A stretch of 52,562 nucleotides of DNA, taken from positions 1 to 52,562 of the forward strand of contig NZ_JAKOIW010000025.1 of assembly GCF_022206305.1 (NCBI RefSeq). The letters are read 5' to 3'. The position numbers and the translations under genes are program-made. Below, piece by piece: positions 25,684 through 34,310 of the stretch. The stretch's first letter is position 1. Each line of letters starts with the position of its first letter. The notes beneath the pieces were generated by a model, which worked only from the letters and a program-made list of their open reading frames with translations, ran no database searches and had not been told where the DNA came from. The DNA is from Gordonia sp. 'Campus'. GTDB lineage: Bacteria; Actinomycetota; Actinomycetes; Mycobacteriales; Mycobacteriaceae.

Positions 25684-26895
25684 TCAGTAGACGTCGCGCA
25701 GGTATCGGTTGTCCGACCGCAGCTGGTCGACGTAGTCACGCGCGGCGTCCGGACCCATCCGACCGCACTCGCCGATGATCTCGTGCAATGCCGCGTCGAC
25801 GTCGTCGGCCATCGTCGTGGCGTCGCCGCACACATAGACGCGCGCACCCGCCTCGAGCCAGGAGAACAGTTCCGCGCCGTGTTCGCGCATCCGGTCCTGC
25901 ACGTAGACCTTGTGGTCCTGATCGCGCGAGAACGCGAGGTCCAAGCGGTCGAGGGTGCCATCGGTGATGAACTGTTCGAGCTCGCGCGCGTACAGGTGGT
26001 CGCACGCGCGATGCTGGTCGCCGAAGAACAGCCAGTTGGCTCCGGTGGCGCCCGCGGCGGCGCGTTCGTGGAGAAAGGCGCGGAACGGCGCGACGCCGGT
26101 GCCGGGGCCGATCATGATCGCCGGGGCGTCGTCGGCGGGGAGCCGGAAGTTCTTGTTCGGTGTGATGAAGACGCTCACGGTGTCACCCGGGGCACAGCGG
26201 TCGGCGAGGTGGGTCGAACACACCCCGCCCCGGGACCTGCCGTCCAGGGTGTAGCGCACCGTTGCCATCGTGATGTGCACGGTGCCCCCATGGACCCGGG
26301 GGCTCGACGAGATGGAGTACTCGCGGTGGGCGAGGGGGCTGAGCTCCTCGAGGAGTTCCTCGGCGGTCAGCGTCAGGGCCGGGTCGATGTTCAGCAGGTC
26401 GAGGACGTCGCGCCCCGAGAGCCACGCATCGAGTGCGAGGGCGTCGCCCGCCTCGACGAGGCGGGTGAGTTCGGGGTCCCCGGTGCGGTCGGCGACCACC
26501 TTGGCGAGGTACTTCGACGGGGTCGCGATCTCGTACCGGCGCGTCAGGGCCTCGCGCAGTGTGTAGGTGGCCTTCCGATCGGCGATGATCTCGTCGCCCA
26601 CGGCGCCGAGGCGATCGAGTAGCAGGTCGACGAGATCCGGATCGTTGAGCGGCGCGATACCGATGCCGTCGCCCACCTCGTAGGTGATCCCGCTGTCGCC
26701 GAGATCGATCTCGATGTGCCGGACCTCTTTGGCCGAGCCGGGTCCGGACAGCACCTCGTTGGTGAGGATCGTGGCCGGGTACGGATTGCGCCGGTTCCAC
26801 GGCGACCGTGCGGTCCTGCCGGTGCGGCGAGCGGGAGCAGGGGCGGCGGCGGTGTCGAGTGCCAGGGCGCTGCCGGCCGATGCGGCGTCGTACAT
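25684..26895 (-). CDS. CysJ-like FAD/NADPH reductase lacking the flavodoxin domain
   Basis: The 403-residue protein matches the FAD- and NADP-binding part of diflavin reductases. It has a connecting domain (about residues 90-210), FAD motif REYSISSSP (about 219), RGGVCSTHLADR (about 247), NADP loop IMIGPGTGVAPFRAFL (about 283), LFFGDQH and the C-terminal YVCGDATTMADDVDAAL (about 359). It ends in an aromatic Tyr like other ferredoxin-NADP reductase folds. The N-terminal FMN domain of CysJ is absent, so electrons probably pass to a separate protein. Start ATG 26895 has AAGGA eight bases ahead; an upstream ATG at 26931 has no ribosome-binding site. The neighbour suggests haem or iron metabolism, but sulfite reduction remains possible. 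Confidence 0.82.
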   Translation of the reverse strand: MYDAASAGSALALDTAAAPAPARRTGRTARSPWNRRNPYPATILTNEVLSGPGSAKEVRHIEIDLGDSGITYEVGDGIGIAPLNDPDLVDLLLDRLGAVGDEIIADRKATYTLREALTRRYEIATPSKYLAKVVADRTGDPELTRLVEAGDALALDAWLSGRDVLDLLNIDPALTLTAEELLEELSPLAHREYSISSSPRVHGGTVHITMATVRYTLDGRSRGGVCSTHLADRCAPGDTVSVFITPNKNFRLPADDAPAIMIGPGTGVAPFRAFLHERAAAGATGANWLFFGDQHRACDHLYARELEQFITDGTLDRLDLAFSRDQDHKVYVQDRMREHGAELFSWLEAGARVYVCGDATTMADDVDAALHEIIGECGRMGPDAARDYVDQLRSDNRYLRDVY

Positions 26896-27035
26896 CGAGG
26901 CATCCTTCGTGATCGACGTTCGGTGATCCATGCTGTCGGTGAGCACAGGGATCCGGGGACCACTGGGATCCGGGGGGATCGCGCTCACCTGGCCGGCACG
27001 CGACGAGTCTGCACGGGCGGGCGCCGCCACGGTAC

Positions 27036-27054
27036 TACACTTAGGCAACCCTTA
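27036..27054 (-). promoter_or_regulatory. Possible IdeR/DtxR iron box
   Basis: Read on the minus strand, TAAGGGTTGCCTAAGTGTA agrees with the DtxR/IdeR consensus TWAGGTWAGSCTWACCTWA at 14 of 19 positions, with the first 14 bases matching at 12. It lies about 140 bases before the flavin reductase start and overlaps a possible -10 (TAGTAC) on that strand. Such a box would repress the reductase/HemS pair when iron is plentiful. The right half is weak. Confidence 0.4.
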
Positions 27055-27157
27055 TCACCCCTCACGGCCGAGGCGTGACGCGTATCTCGCCGGGAGCGGC
27101 GGGAATGCATCGGTCCGGTCTGCTGTTGATGCATCTGCGACCGCGTGACCGGGATTT

Positions 27158-27185
27158 TTGCTGGTGATGCAGCACATGGCATACT
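27158..27185 (+). promoter_or_regulatory. Promoter of rpmE
   Basis: TTGCTG (27158-27163) and CATACT (27180-27185) have a 16-base spacer. This gives a leader of about 70 bases before rpmE. Confidence 0.45.
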
Positions 27186-27262
27186 GAGCGGTCGAGTCCG
27201 GTTCCGGTTCACACCATCGACACGCGACGGTGACCCGGCGACCACAGAAAGGGACAGCCACC

Positions 27263-27475
27263 ATGAAGCAGGGAATCCACCCCGAGTACGCGACGACCAC
27301 CGTCGTCTGCGGCTGCGGCAACACCTTCGAGACCCGCAGCACCGCTGCGAACGGTCGGATCAACGTCGAGGTCTGCTCGCAGTGCCACCCGTTCTACACG
27401 GGCAAGCAGAAGATCCTCGACACCGGTGGCCGTGTCGCCCGGTTCGAGAAGCGCTACGGCAAGCGCGCCAAGTAG
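27263..27475 (+). CDS. rpmE: 50S ribosomal protein L31 (zinc-binding, C+ form)
   Basis: The 70-residue protein of the large ribosomal subunit begins MKQGIHPEYATTTVVCGCGNTF. Its CGC and VCSQCHPFYTGKQK motifs supply the cysteines that bind zinc, so this is the zinc-containing form rather than the Cys-less RpmE2. The ATG at 27263 follows AAAGGGA. The gene is followed directly by a strong terminator, so it may be expressed apart from prfA. Confidence 0.97.
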   Translation: MKQGIHPEYATTTVVCGCGNTFETRSTAANGRINVEVCSQCHPFYTGKQKILDTGGRVARFEKRYGKRAK

Positions 27476-27484
27476 ACCACGCTG

Positions 27485-27529
27485 CGACGCCCGCCCGACG
27501 ATCAGTCGGGACGGGCGTCGTTGTGTTTT
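27485..27529 (+). terminator. Rho-independent terminator of rpmE
   Basis: CGACGCCCGCCCGAC (27485-27499) pairs with 27505-27520 around GATCA with one bulged A. The run TTGTGTTTT follows at 27521-27529. This is a classical intrinsic terminator 9 bases after the rpmE stop. Confidence 0.85.
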
Positions 27530-27586
27530 GGTCACCATCGGAATCCGGTTCTGGGTCAGCGCCGGTCGACAAGTGAGGACGCCTCC

Positions 27587-28663
27587 ATGAGTACGCAGAG
27601 TCCCTCGGCCATCGACGACATCCTGGCCGAACACTCCGGCCTCGAACGCCAGTTGGCGGATCCGGCGCTGCACGACGACCCGACCGCCGCCCGGCGGGTG
27701 GGCAAACGGTTCGCCGAACTCGCACCCGTGATGTCGACGTACGCGAGGCTGAAGGCGGCCCGCGACGACCTGGAGGCCGCCCGCGAACTCGCCTCGGACG
27801 ACGCGTCGTTCGCCGCGGAGATCCCCGCGCTCGAGGAGGCGGTCGCCGAACTCGACGCCGCCCTCACCGATCTGCTCGCCCCCCGCGACCCCCACGACGG
27901 CGACGACGTGGTGTTGGAGATCAAGTCCGGGGCCGGTGGCGAGGAGTCCGCGCTGTTCGCCTCCGATCTCGCCCGCATGTACCTCAAATACTGTGAGCGG
28001 CATGGGTGGAAAGCCCAGATCCTGGGCATGACCGAATCCGATCTCGGCGGCTACAAGGAAGCCACCATCTCCATCAAGTCCAAGGAGACGGTGCGCGACG
28101 GTGTCTGGTCGCGGCTGAAGTTCGAGGGCGGTGTGCACCGCGTCCAGCGCGTGCCCGTCACCGAGTCGCAGGGACGCATCCACACCTCGGCCGCCGGTGT
28201 GTTGATCTACCCCGAACCCGAAGAGGTCGCGGAGGTGGTGATCGACGAATCGGATCTCCGCGTCGACGTCTACCGCTCCTCCGGGAAGGGTGGGCAGGGC
28301 GTGAACACCACCGACTCGGCCGTCCGCCTCACCCACCTGCCGACCGGCATCGTCGTGACGTGCCAGAACGAGCGGTCGCAGTTGCAGAACAAGGCGCGGG
28401 CGATGCAGGTGCTGGCGGCGCGTCTGCAGTCCGCCGCAGAAGAAGAGGCCGACGCCGCCGCGGCCGAGGGCCGGGCGGCGCAGATCCGCACCGTCGACCG
28501 TTCGGAGCGGATCCGCACCTACAACTTCCCCGAGAACCGCATCACCGACCACCGGATCGGATACAAGGCGAGCAATCTCGACGCCGTGCTCGCCGGTGAC
28601 ATGGACAACCTGCTCGACGCACTCGTGGCCGCGGACCGGCAGGCCCGCATGGAAGCCGAATAG
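27587..28663 (+). CDS. prfA: Peptide chain release factor 1
   Basis: The 358-residue factor reads UAA and UAG stop codons and releases the finished peptide. It has the codon-reading PxT motif as PVT in RVPVTESQGRIHTS (about residue 188) and the catalytic GGQ in SSGKGGQGVNTTDSAVR (about 233). ATG 27587 gives the normal family length; the frame is open upstream into the rpmE terminator, which is not used. prmC, which methylates the GGQ glutamine, starts five bases after its stop. Confidence 0.97.
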   Translation: MSTQSPSAIDDILAEHSGLERQLADPALHDDPTAARRVGKRFAELAPVMSTYARLKAARDDLEAARELASDDASFAAEIPALEEAVAELDAALTDLLAPRDPHDGDDVVLEIKSGAGGEESALFASDLARMYLKYCERHGWKAQILGMTESDLGGYKEATISIKSKETVRDGVWSRLKFEGGVHRVQRVPVTESQGRIHTSAAGVLIYPEPEEVAEVVIDESDLRVDVYRSSGKGGQGVNTTDSAVRLTHLPTGIVVTCQNERSQLQNKARAMQVLAARLQSAAEEEADAAAAEGRAAQIRTVDRSERIRTYNFPENRITDHRIGYKASNLDAVLAGDMDNLLDALVAADRQARMEAE

Positions 28664-28668
28664 GCGCC

Positions 28669-29550
28669 ATGTCCGGGGTGCCGGCCCGGCCGGTCGACGA
28701 ACTACGCTCGGCCGCAACACGACTCGCGGAGTCGGGGATCGACACCCCACGCCGGGACGCCGAGTGGTTGCTGGCGCACGTCCTCGGCGTCGATGTGGGT
28801 CGTCTGGTGATGGTCGACGGGATCGACGAGCCCGGCCTAGGTGCCTTCCGCGACGCCGTGGAGCAGCGCGCGCAGCGGATTCCGTTGCAGCACATAGTGG
28901 GTACGGCTGCATTCGGCCCGGTCGACCTCGCGGTCGGTCCCGGAGTCTTCATCCCGCGCCCCGAAACCGAATATCTCCTGGAATGGGCCGTCGGTCATCT
29001 CGGTTCGTCGCCGGGACCACACGTCGTCACCGACCTGTGCAGTGGCAGCGGGGCACTGGCCATCGCGATCGCGACGATGGTCCCCGAGACCCGGGTGCTG
29101 GCCGTCGAGGCCGACGGCGCCGCGTTGCAGTGGTTGCGCCGGAACGCGGCCGACGCTCGATGCGCACCGGGATCGCGCGTCGAGGTCGCCGACGCCGACG
29201 TCACGGACGCCACCCTGATGGCGGGGCTCGTGGGGTCTGCGAGCGTTTCTCTCGTGGTCGCCAACCCACCGTATGTACCGCTCGACGCCGAGGTCGGACC
29301 CGAGGTCGCACACGACCCCGCCCGCGCGGTGTTCGGGGGAGCGGACGGCATGTCGGTGATCGTGCCCATGGTGCCCGTCATCGCCGAGATGCTGGAACCC
29401 GGCGGGTTGGTGGGCATCGAGCACGACGACACGACCGCGGCGCCGGTGACCGAATGCCTGCGCGCGAGCGGTTCCTTCGAGGACGTGACCCCGCGGCGAG
29501 ACCTCGCCGGGCGGCCGAGGTTCGTCACGGCACGACGGACACGAGGCTGA
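28669..29550 (+). CDS. prmC: Release factor glutamine N5-methyltransferase
   Basis: The 293-residue SAM-dependent enzyme methylates the Gln of the GGQ motif of release factors. It has an N-terminal helical domain, then IPRPETEYLLEW (about residues 90-101), SAM motif I DLCSGSGALAIAIA (about 119) and the catalytic NPPY in VVANPPYVPLDAEVG (about 198). It is directly downstream of prfA, the usual arrangement, and this supports the function. Confidence 0.96.
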   Translation: MSGVPARPVDELRSAATRLAESGIDTPRRDAEWLLAHVLGVDVGRLVMVDGIDEPGLGAFRDAVEQRAQRIPLQHIVGTAAFGPVDLAVGPGVFIPRPETEYLLEWAVGHLGSSPGPHVVTDLCSGSGALAIAIATMVPETRVLAVEADGAALQWLRRNAADARCAPGSRVEVADADVTDATLMAGLVGSASVSLVVANPPYVPLDAEVGPEVAHDPARAVFGGADGMSVIVPMVPVIAEMLEPGGLVGIEHDDTTAAPVTECLRASGSFEDVTPRRDLAGRPRFVTARRTRG

Positions 29551-29592
29551 CGGGGCGCCCGTCTCGCGGGCGGGCCGTGCGAGGATATTCGG

Positions 29593-30252
29593 GTGAGCAT
29601 TGTTTTCGACTGCAACGATCCGCAGAACCGCTCGTCGGGGATCCGGGCGGCCGTCGGGGCTGCGAAGGCCGGACGCCTTGTCGTCATGCCCACCGACACG
29701 CTCTACGGAGTCGGTTGCGACGCCTTCGATTCCGATGCCGTCGGCGCGTTGCTGGCCGCCAAACACCGCGGACGCGACATGCCGGTGCCCGTATTGGTGG
29801 GGTCGTGGAACGCGATCGACGGACTCGTTCTCTCGGTGCCCCAACCGGCGCGCGACCTCATCGAGTCCTTTTGGCCGGGTGGCCTGAGTCTCGTTGTCCG
29901 ACAGGCTCCTTCACTGGCATGGGATCTCGGCGACACCGACGGCACCGTCATGCTGCGGATGCCGCTGCACCCGGTGGCGATCGACGTGCTGCGGGAGGTG
30001 GGACCGATGGCGGTCTCGAGTGCCAATGTGTCCGGACAACCCCCGGCGACGACGGCCGACGAGGCGCGCGAGCAGCTCGGTGACGAGGTGTCGGTCTACC
30101 TCGACGGCGGGCCGGCGCCGGCGGCGCAGGCATCCACCATCGTCGACCTCTCCGGGGTGTCACCCCGCGTCCTCCGTGAGGGCGCGGTGTCCACGGCTGC
30201 GGTCGCCGAGGTCCTCGACGTGGACCCGAGTTCGCTCCTCCCTGAGCGATGA
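29593..30252 (+). CDS. L-threonylcarbamoyladenylate synthase (Sua5/YrdC)
   Basis: The 219-residue protein makes threonylcarbamoyl-AMP for the t6A modification of ANN-decoding tRNAs. It has the family pattern: GRLVVMPTDTLYGVGCDA (about residues 28-45), KHRGRDMPVPVLV (about 57), SFWPGGLSLVV (about 95) and PMAVSSANVSGQPPATT (about 139). The C-terminal Sua5 extension domain is absent, so it is a short TsaC-type form. GTG 29593 follows GAGGATATTC. Its stop overlaps the ATG of the glyA paralogue by four bases. Confidence 0.94.
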   Translation: MSIVFDCNDPQNRSSGIRAAVGAAKAGRLVVMPTDTLYGVGCDAFDSDAVGALLAAKHRGRDMPVPVLVGSWNAIDGLVLSVPQPARDLIESFWPGGLSLVVRQAPSLAWDLGDTDGTVMLRMPLHPVAIDVLREVGPMAVSSANVSGQPPATTADEAREQLGDEVSVYLDGGPAPAAQASTIVDLSGVSPRVLREGAVSTAAVAEVLDVDPSSLLPER

Positions 30253-31508
30253 GCCCGGTCCCCGGGCAGTCCGGCGCGGGTGGGTCGGGGTCCGGTGACC
30301 TCGCGACCGGGGACCCCGTGGTCGATGCCCTGATCGCCCGCGAGTCACGACGGCGCGGATCGGAGTTGCAACTCCTCGCGAGCGAGACCGAACCGACCGC
30401 CGGTGTTCGTGCCGCGATGGCGTCGGTCTTCGACGCCAAGTACGCCGAGGGGTACCCGGGCTCCCGTTTCCACGGCGGGTGCGAGGTGGCCGACGAACTC
30501 GAAGAGCTCGCGATCGCCCGCGCCCGGGACCTGTTCGGTGCCGAGTACGTCAATGTGCAGCCGTTGTCGGGGAGCGCGGCCAATCTCGCGGTCTATGCGG
30601 CCTTCGCGCAGCCGGGCGACCCGGTTCTCGCCCTCAAGCTCGAACACGGCGGCCACCAGACCCACGGCTCGCGCGCGAACTTCTCCGGGCGCTGGTTCTC
30701 GCCCCTGCACTACGAGGTGGGACGCGAGGACGAACTCCTCGACTACGACCGCATCCGGGATCTGGCCCTGGTGCACCGGCCCCGGATTCTCGTGGCCGGA
30801 GCCGCGGCGTACGCACGGACCTTCGATTTCGAACGGTTGCGTGCGATCGCCGACGAGGCCGAGTGCATCCTGTGGGTCGACGCCGCGCATCTCGCCGGTC
30901 ATGTCGCCGCGGGCCTGCAGCCCTCGCCGGTTCCGCACGCGGACATCGTCACCCTGTCGACCAACAAGGTGATCCGCGGGCCGCGGGGCGGCGTCGTCCT
31001 CGCCCGTGGTGAGCATCGAGAAGCTCTGCGCAAGGCCGTCTTCCCCTTCGTCCAGGGCGGCCCGGCGATGAACTCGATCGCGGCCAAGGCGGTGGCCCTC
31101 GTCGAGTCGGGCACCGCGGAGTTCGCCGGACACGTGCGTCGGACCGTCGACAACGCCCGGGACCTGGCCGCGGCACTGGCCGCGCGGGGTGGCCGGGTGG
31201 TGTCCGGGGGCACCGACCTCCACTTCGCCGTCATCGACGTGACCGGTTTCGGGGTGACGGGAGTCGAGGCGCAGTATCGCCTCGCCGCGGCGGGCATCGT
31301 CGTCGACAAAGCCGTGCTCCCGTTCGACCCTCGGCCGGTCACCGTGGGTTCGGCGATCCGGATCGGCACCCCGGTTGCCACTGTCCGAGGGCTCGGTACC
31401 GACTCGATTCCCGCTGTCGCCGACGCGATGGTCGCCGCGATGTCGACCCCGGATCGTGAGACACACGATCGGATCCGTCGCGAGATCGCGGATACGGCAT
31501 GCGGGTAG
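30249..31508 (+). CDS. Divergent serine hydroxymethyltransferase paralogue
   Basis: The 419-residue fold-type I PLP protein aligns with GlyA throughout: LLASETEP (about 42), KYAEGYPGSRFHGGCE (64-79), QPLSGSAAN (104-112), LEHGGHQTHG, WVDAAHLAGHVAAGL (209-223), LSTNKVIRGPRGG (236-248, PLP lysine K240) and SAIRIGTPVAT. Against E. coli GlyA, His228 beside the PLP lysine is Asn239 here, Tyr65 is His75 and the His of QPHSG is Leu. Asp and His of the VDAAH block are kept. It is probably a real PLP enzyme, but its reaction may be aldolase- or transaminase-like rather than serine-glycine conversion. Streptomyces has, I recall, a glyA at the same site. It overlaps sua5 (ATGA). Confidence 0.85.
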   Translation: MSPVPGQSGAGGSGSGDLATGDPVVDALIARESRRRGSELQLLASETEPTAGVRAAMASVFDAKYAEGYPGSRFHGGCEVADELEELAIARARDLFGAEYVNVQPLSGSAANLAVYAAFAQPGDPVLALKLEHGGHQTHGSRANFSGRWFSPLHYEVGREDELLDYDRIRDLALVHRPRILVAGAAAYARTFDFERLRAIADEAECILWVDAAHLAGHVAAGLQPSPVPHADIVTLSTNKVIRGPRGGVVLARGEHREALRKAVFPFVQGGPAMNSIAAKAVALVESGTAEFAGHVRRTVDNARDLAAALAARGGRVVSGGTDLHFAVIDVTGFGVTGVEAQYRLAAAGIVVDKAVLPFDPRPVTVGSAIRIGTPVATVRGLGTDSIPAVADAMVAAMSTPDRETHDRIRREIADTACG

Positions 31509-31559
31509 CGTGGTCGGCGTGCTCGAGTCCTCTGATCGCGGGGCGCCGGTGGTGATCCG

Positions 31560-32759
31560 ATGACCGGTGCCGGTCCGGTGCTGCTCGCCGCGGCCTCGGA
31601 CGGGGGAGGGACCGGTGTCCCGCTGCGCGAGCTGCTCCTCGTGGGACTCACCGCTGCCGCGATGACCTATCTGTTGACGTCAGCGGTGCGGGTCTTCGCG
31701 ATCCGCGCCGGTGCGGTCGCGGTGCCCCGGGTGCGCGACGTCCACGTGATACCCACGCCACGACTCGGTGGGCTCGGGATGTTCGGCGGGGTCGTCGCGG
31801 GCATCGCACTGGCGGCCAACCTGCCCGCACTCAACCGCGGGTTCGCCTACACCACCGACATGACCGCGGTGATCGCCGCCGGCACGGTGATCGTCCTGGT
31901 GGGTGTCGTCGACGACCGATGGGGTCTCGATGCGCTGACGAAATTCGTCGGACAACTGACCGCCGCCGGCGTGCTCGTGCTCCTGGGCATCAGCTGGCTG
32001 CAGCTCTACATCCCCTTCGCCGAGATCGGGACCCTGGTGCTCGACCCGTTGCAGGCGGGCCTGCTGACCGTGGCGATCACCGTGGCGACCATCAACGCGA
32101 TCAACTTCGTCGACGGCCTCGACGGGCTCGCCGCCGGACTCGGGCTCATCGCCGCGGCGGCGATCTGCATGTTCTCGCTCGGCCTGCTGCGCGACCAGGG
32201 GGGCGACGTCAGTTATTACCCGCCGGCGCTCATCTCGGTGGCACTGGCGGGGGCGTGCCTGGGATTCCTCCCGCACAACTTCTCCCCGGCCCGGATCTTC
32301 ATGGGTGATTCGGGGGCGATGTTGATCGGTCTGCTCCTCGCCGCTGCCTCGACGAGCGCGTCGGGACGGATCGCCGTCAACGCATACGGGCCGGCCGACA
32401 TCTTCACGTTGCTGTCACCGCTCATCCTGGTGGCGGCCGTGGTGTTCATCCCGATGCTCGACATGCTCCTCGCCGTCATCCGGCGTACCCGCGCGGGAGT
32501 GGGTTTCTACACCCCGGACAAGATGCACCTGCATCATCGACTGCTCGAGCTCGGTCATTCGCAGCGTCGGGTGGCGCTCATCATCTATCTGTGGGTGGGG
32601 GTCCTGGCCTTCTCCGCCGCGGCGAGCACGCTGTTCCCGCTCTCGGTCGTGGCGCCCGCCTTCGGCGCCGGACTGGTGGTCGCGATGCTGGTGACGATGG
32701 CGCCGAGGCTGCACCGACGGTTCGCCGAACTGCGAACCGCGACCAGGGCATACCGCTGA
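31560..32759 (+). CDS. wecA: WecA-like undecaprenyl/decaprenyl-phosphate GlcNAc-1-phosphate transferase
   Basis: The 399-residue integral membrane protein (about 11 helices) attaches GlcNAc-1-phosphate to decaprenyl phosphate. In Mycobacteriales this begins the linker joining arabinogalactan to peptidoglycan. It has the Mg-binding DDR of VGVVDDRWGLD (about residues 116-126), the NFVDGLDGLAAG motif (about 182), RIFMGDSGA (about 245) and the HLHHRLLELG motif (about 323). These distinguish the polyprenyl-P GlcNAc transferase family from MraY. It corresponds by order to Rv1302 of M. tuberculosis, between sua5 and atpI. Confidence 0.93.
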   Translation: MTGAGPVLLAAASDGGGTGVPLRELLLVGLTAAAMTYLLTSAVRVFAIRAGAVAVPRVRDVHVIPTPRLGGLGMFGGVVAGIALAANLPALNRGFAYTTDMTAVIAAGTVIVLVGVVDDRWGLDALTKFVGQLTAAGVLVLLGISWLQLYIPFAEIGTLVLDPLQAGLLTVAITVATINAINFVDGLDGLAAGLGLIAAAAICMFSLGLLRDQGGDVSYYPPALISVALAGACLGFLPHNFSPARIFMGDSGAMLIGLLLAAASTSASGRIAVNAYGPADIFTLLSPLILVAAVVFIPMLDMLLAVIRRTRAGVGFYTPDKMHLHHRLLELGHSQRRVALIIYLWVGVLAFSAAASTLFPLSVVAPAFGAGLVVAMLVTMAPRLHRRFAELRTATRAYR

Positions 32760-33012
32760 ACCGATGGACCGAACCCTTAGGTAAGGAAACCGTAAAAACT
32801 CGTGTACTATCGGCCGTAGTAGTCGGCGAGAGCACTGTCCCGGACACAAAGCCCCGGTTCCGTCTCTTGCGACGAATACCCCCCGGTGAGACACCCGGAC
32901 GAGTGTTGGTAGGGTCACATCACACGCGAGCTGACGCCCAGCGGCCATGCGCTGCTGCACGTACGCGGGTGCCCCGTGCCGTCGGTATGGAGTAGGAGAG
33001 CTGAGGAGGGAC
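32760..33012 (+). promoter_or_regulatory. Intergenic region carrying the atp operon promoter(s)
   Basis: These 253 bases lack a gene. An AT-richer patch, GGAAACCGTAAAAACTCGTG, leads to TACTAT (about 32812), and a further -10-like TAGGGT lies near 32914; neither has a clear -35. The region ends in GGAGGG, the atpI ribosome-binding site. Which of the candidates is used cannot be told from sequence. Confidence 0.45.
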
Positions 33013-33426
33013 ATGACCGCATCTGCCCCTGATTCGGCCCCCGTCTATCCGCAGGCGCCGACCGGACTCCGCCGCCCCGCACTCATCGCGGCCGGGTTCA
33101 TCGTGGTCGTCGCGGCCGTCTCGCTCGCCGTCGGGCACCCCTTGTTCGCGGTGTTCTTCCTTCTCGGTGTCGCCGGGATCTTCGTCAACGCGATCCTCGT
33201 CCGCCGCGCCGTCGACGTCGTGGTCGCCGACGAGAACCCGCGCAAGACCGCACTTGCTCTCAACTCCGCCATGCGGCTCGGCGCCATCACGGCGCTCGCG
33301 TTGCTGGCGGCCTTCCTGGTCCAACCCGACGGGTTGGGCGCAATGTTCGGACTCGCCATCGGCCAAGTGGTCTTGGTGCTGAACACGGTCATTCCGGTGA
33401 TGAAAGGACTTCGTAGCCAACCATGA
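33013..33426 (+). CDS. atpI: AtpI-like membrane protein of the ATP synthase operon
   Basis: The 137-residue protein has about four membrane helices (residues 20-38, 42-60, 82-102, 108-128) and few charged residues. Its place directly before atpB, with a four-base overlap (ATGA), matches the small AtpI proteins that help assemble the c-ring. ATG 33013 is preceded by GAGGAGGG at five bases. It corresponds by order to Rv1303. Confidence 0.85.
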   Translation: MTASAPDSAPVYPQAPTGLRRPALIAAGFIVVVAAVSLAVGHPLFAVFFLLGVAGIFVNAILVRRAVDVVVADENPRKTALALNSAMRLGAITALALLAAFLVQPDGLGAMFGLAIGQVVLVLNTVIPVMKGLRSQP

Positions 33427-34172
33427 CGACCGCCTTCAACCTTGCCGCAGAGGATGGCGAACCAGCCATCCAGGTGGGTCATTACACCAAGTTCGAGCTG
33501 TTCGGACTGACCTTCAACCTGGAGACCATCATCGCGACGGCGCTGGCCGCGGCGATCTTGCTCGCGTTGGCCTTCTACCTGAAGTCGAAGGTCACCTCGA
33601 CCGGTGTGCCGTCGGGTGTGCAGCTGTTCTGGGAGGCCATCACCATCCAGATGCGCGGCCAGGTCGAGAGTGCCATCGGCATGAAGATCGCCCCGTACGT
33701 CCTGCCGCTCGCCGTCTCGCTGTTCACCTTCATCCTGATCTCCAACTGGCTGTCGATCCTGCCGGTCCAGGTCGGCCACCACGAGATCCTCAAGCCGCCG
33801 GCCGCGGACGTGAACTTCGCCTACGCCCTCGCCGTGTTCGTGTTCGTCTGGTACCAGATCGCCGGCTTCCGGGCCCGCGGCCTCCTGGGTCACCCCAAGC
33901 GGATCATCAAGGGCCACGTGGCATTCCTCGCACCGATCAACGTCATCGAGGAGTTCACCAAGCCGATCTCGCTGTCGCTGCGACTCTTCGGCAACGTGTT
34001 CGCCGGCAGCATGATGGTCGCACTGATCGCTCTCTTCCCGCCCTACATCATGTGGGCGCCGAACGCGATCTGGAAGTCGTTCGAGCTGTTCGTCGGCCTC
34101 ATCCAGGCCTTCATCTTCGCGCTGCTGACGATCCTGTACTTCTCGCAGTCGATGGAGACCGAAGACCACTGA
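33423..34172 (+). CDS. atpB: ATP synthase subunit a (Fo)
   Basis: The 249-residue membrane stator forms the proton half-channels beside the c-ring. The essential Arg lies in FTKPISLSLRLFGNVFAGSMM (about residue 187). The last helices, WKSFELFVGLIQAFIFALLTILYFSQSM, are typical. It begins within the last bases of atpI. Confidence 0.96.
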   Translation: MTTAFNLAAEDGEPAIQVGHYTKFELFGLTFNLETIIATALAAAILLALAFYLKSKVTSTGVPSGVQLFWEAITIQMRGQVESAIGMKIAPYVLPLAVSLFTFILISNWLSILPVQVGHHEILKPPAADVNFAYALAVFVFVWYQIAGFRARGLLGHPKRIIKGHVAFLAPINVIEEFTKPISLSLRLFGNVFAGSMMVALIALFPPYIMWAPNAIWKSFELFVGLIQAFIFALLTILYFSQSMETEDH

Positions 34173-34310
34173 TCGCCCGGCCACGGGCATCACGCGCGGT
34201 GCGCCGACCGGCCGCGTACACAACCGAACATCACGACCTGCGCCGGCACCTGTCGACGCAAACACAGACCTGACACACCAGATGTCAGCAACCGAAAGGG
34301 AAATATCACA

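Larger units (their letters stand above)
26896..27262. other. Divergent intergenic region between flavin reductase and rpmE
   Basis: This 367-base region has no gene. It holds the possible iron box (27036-27054) facing the reductase, the rpmE promoter candidate (27158-27185) facing right, and an AAAGGGA ribosome-binding site for rpmE. I see nothing else distinct in it. Confidence 0.6.
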
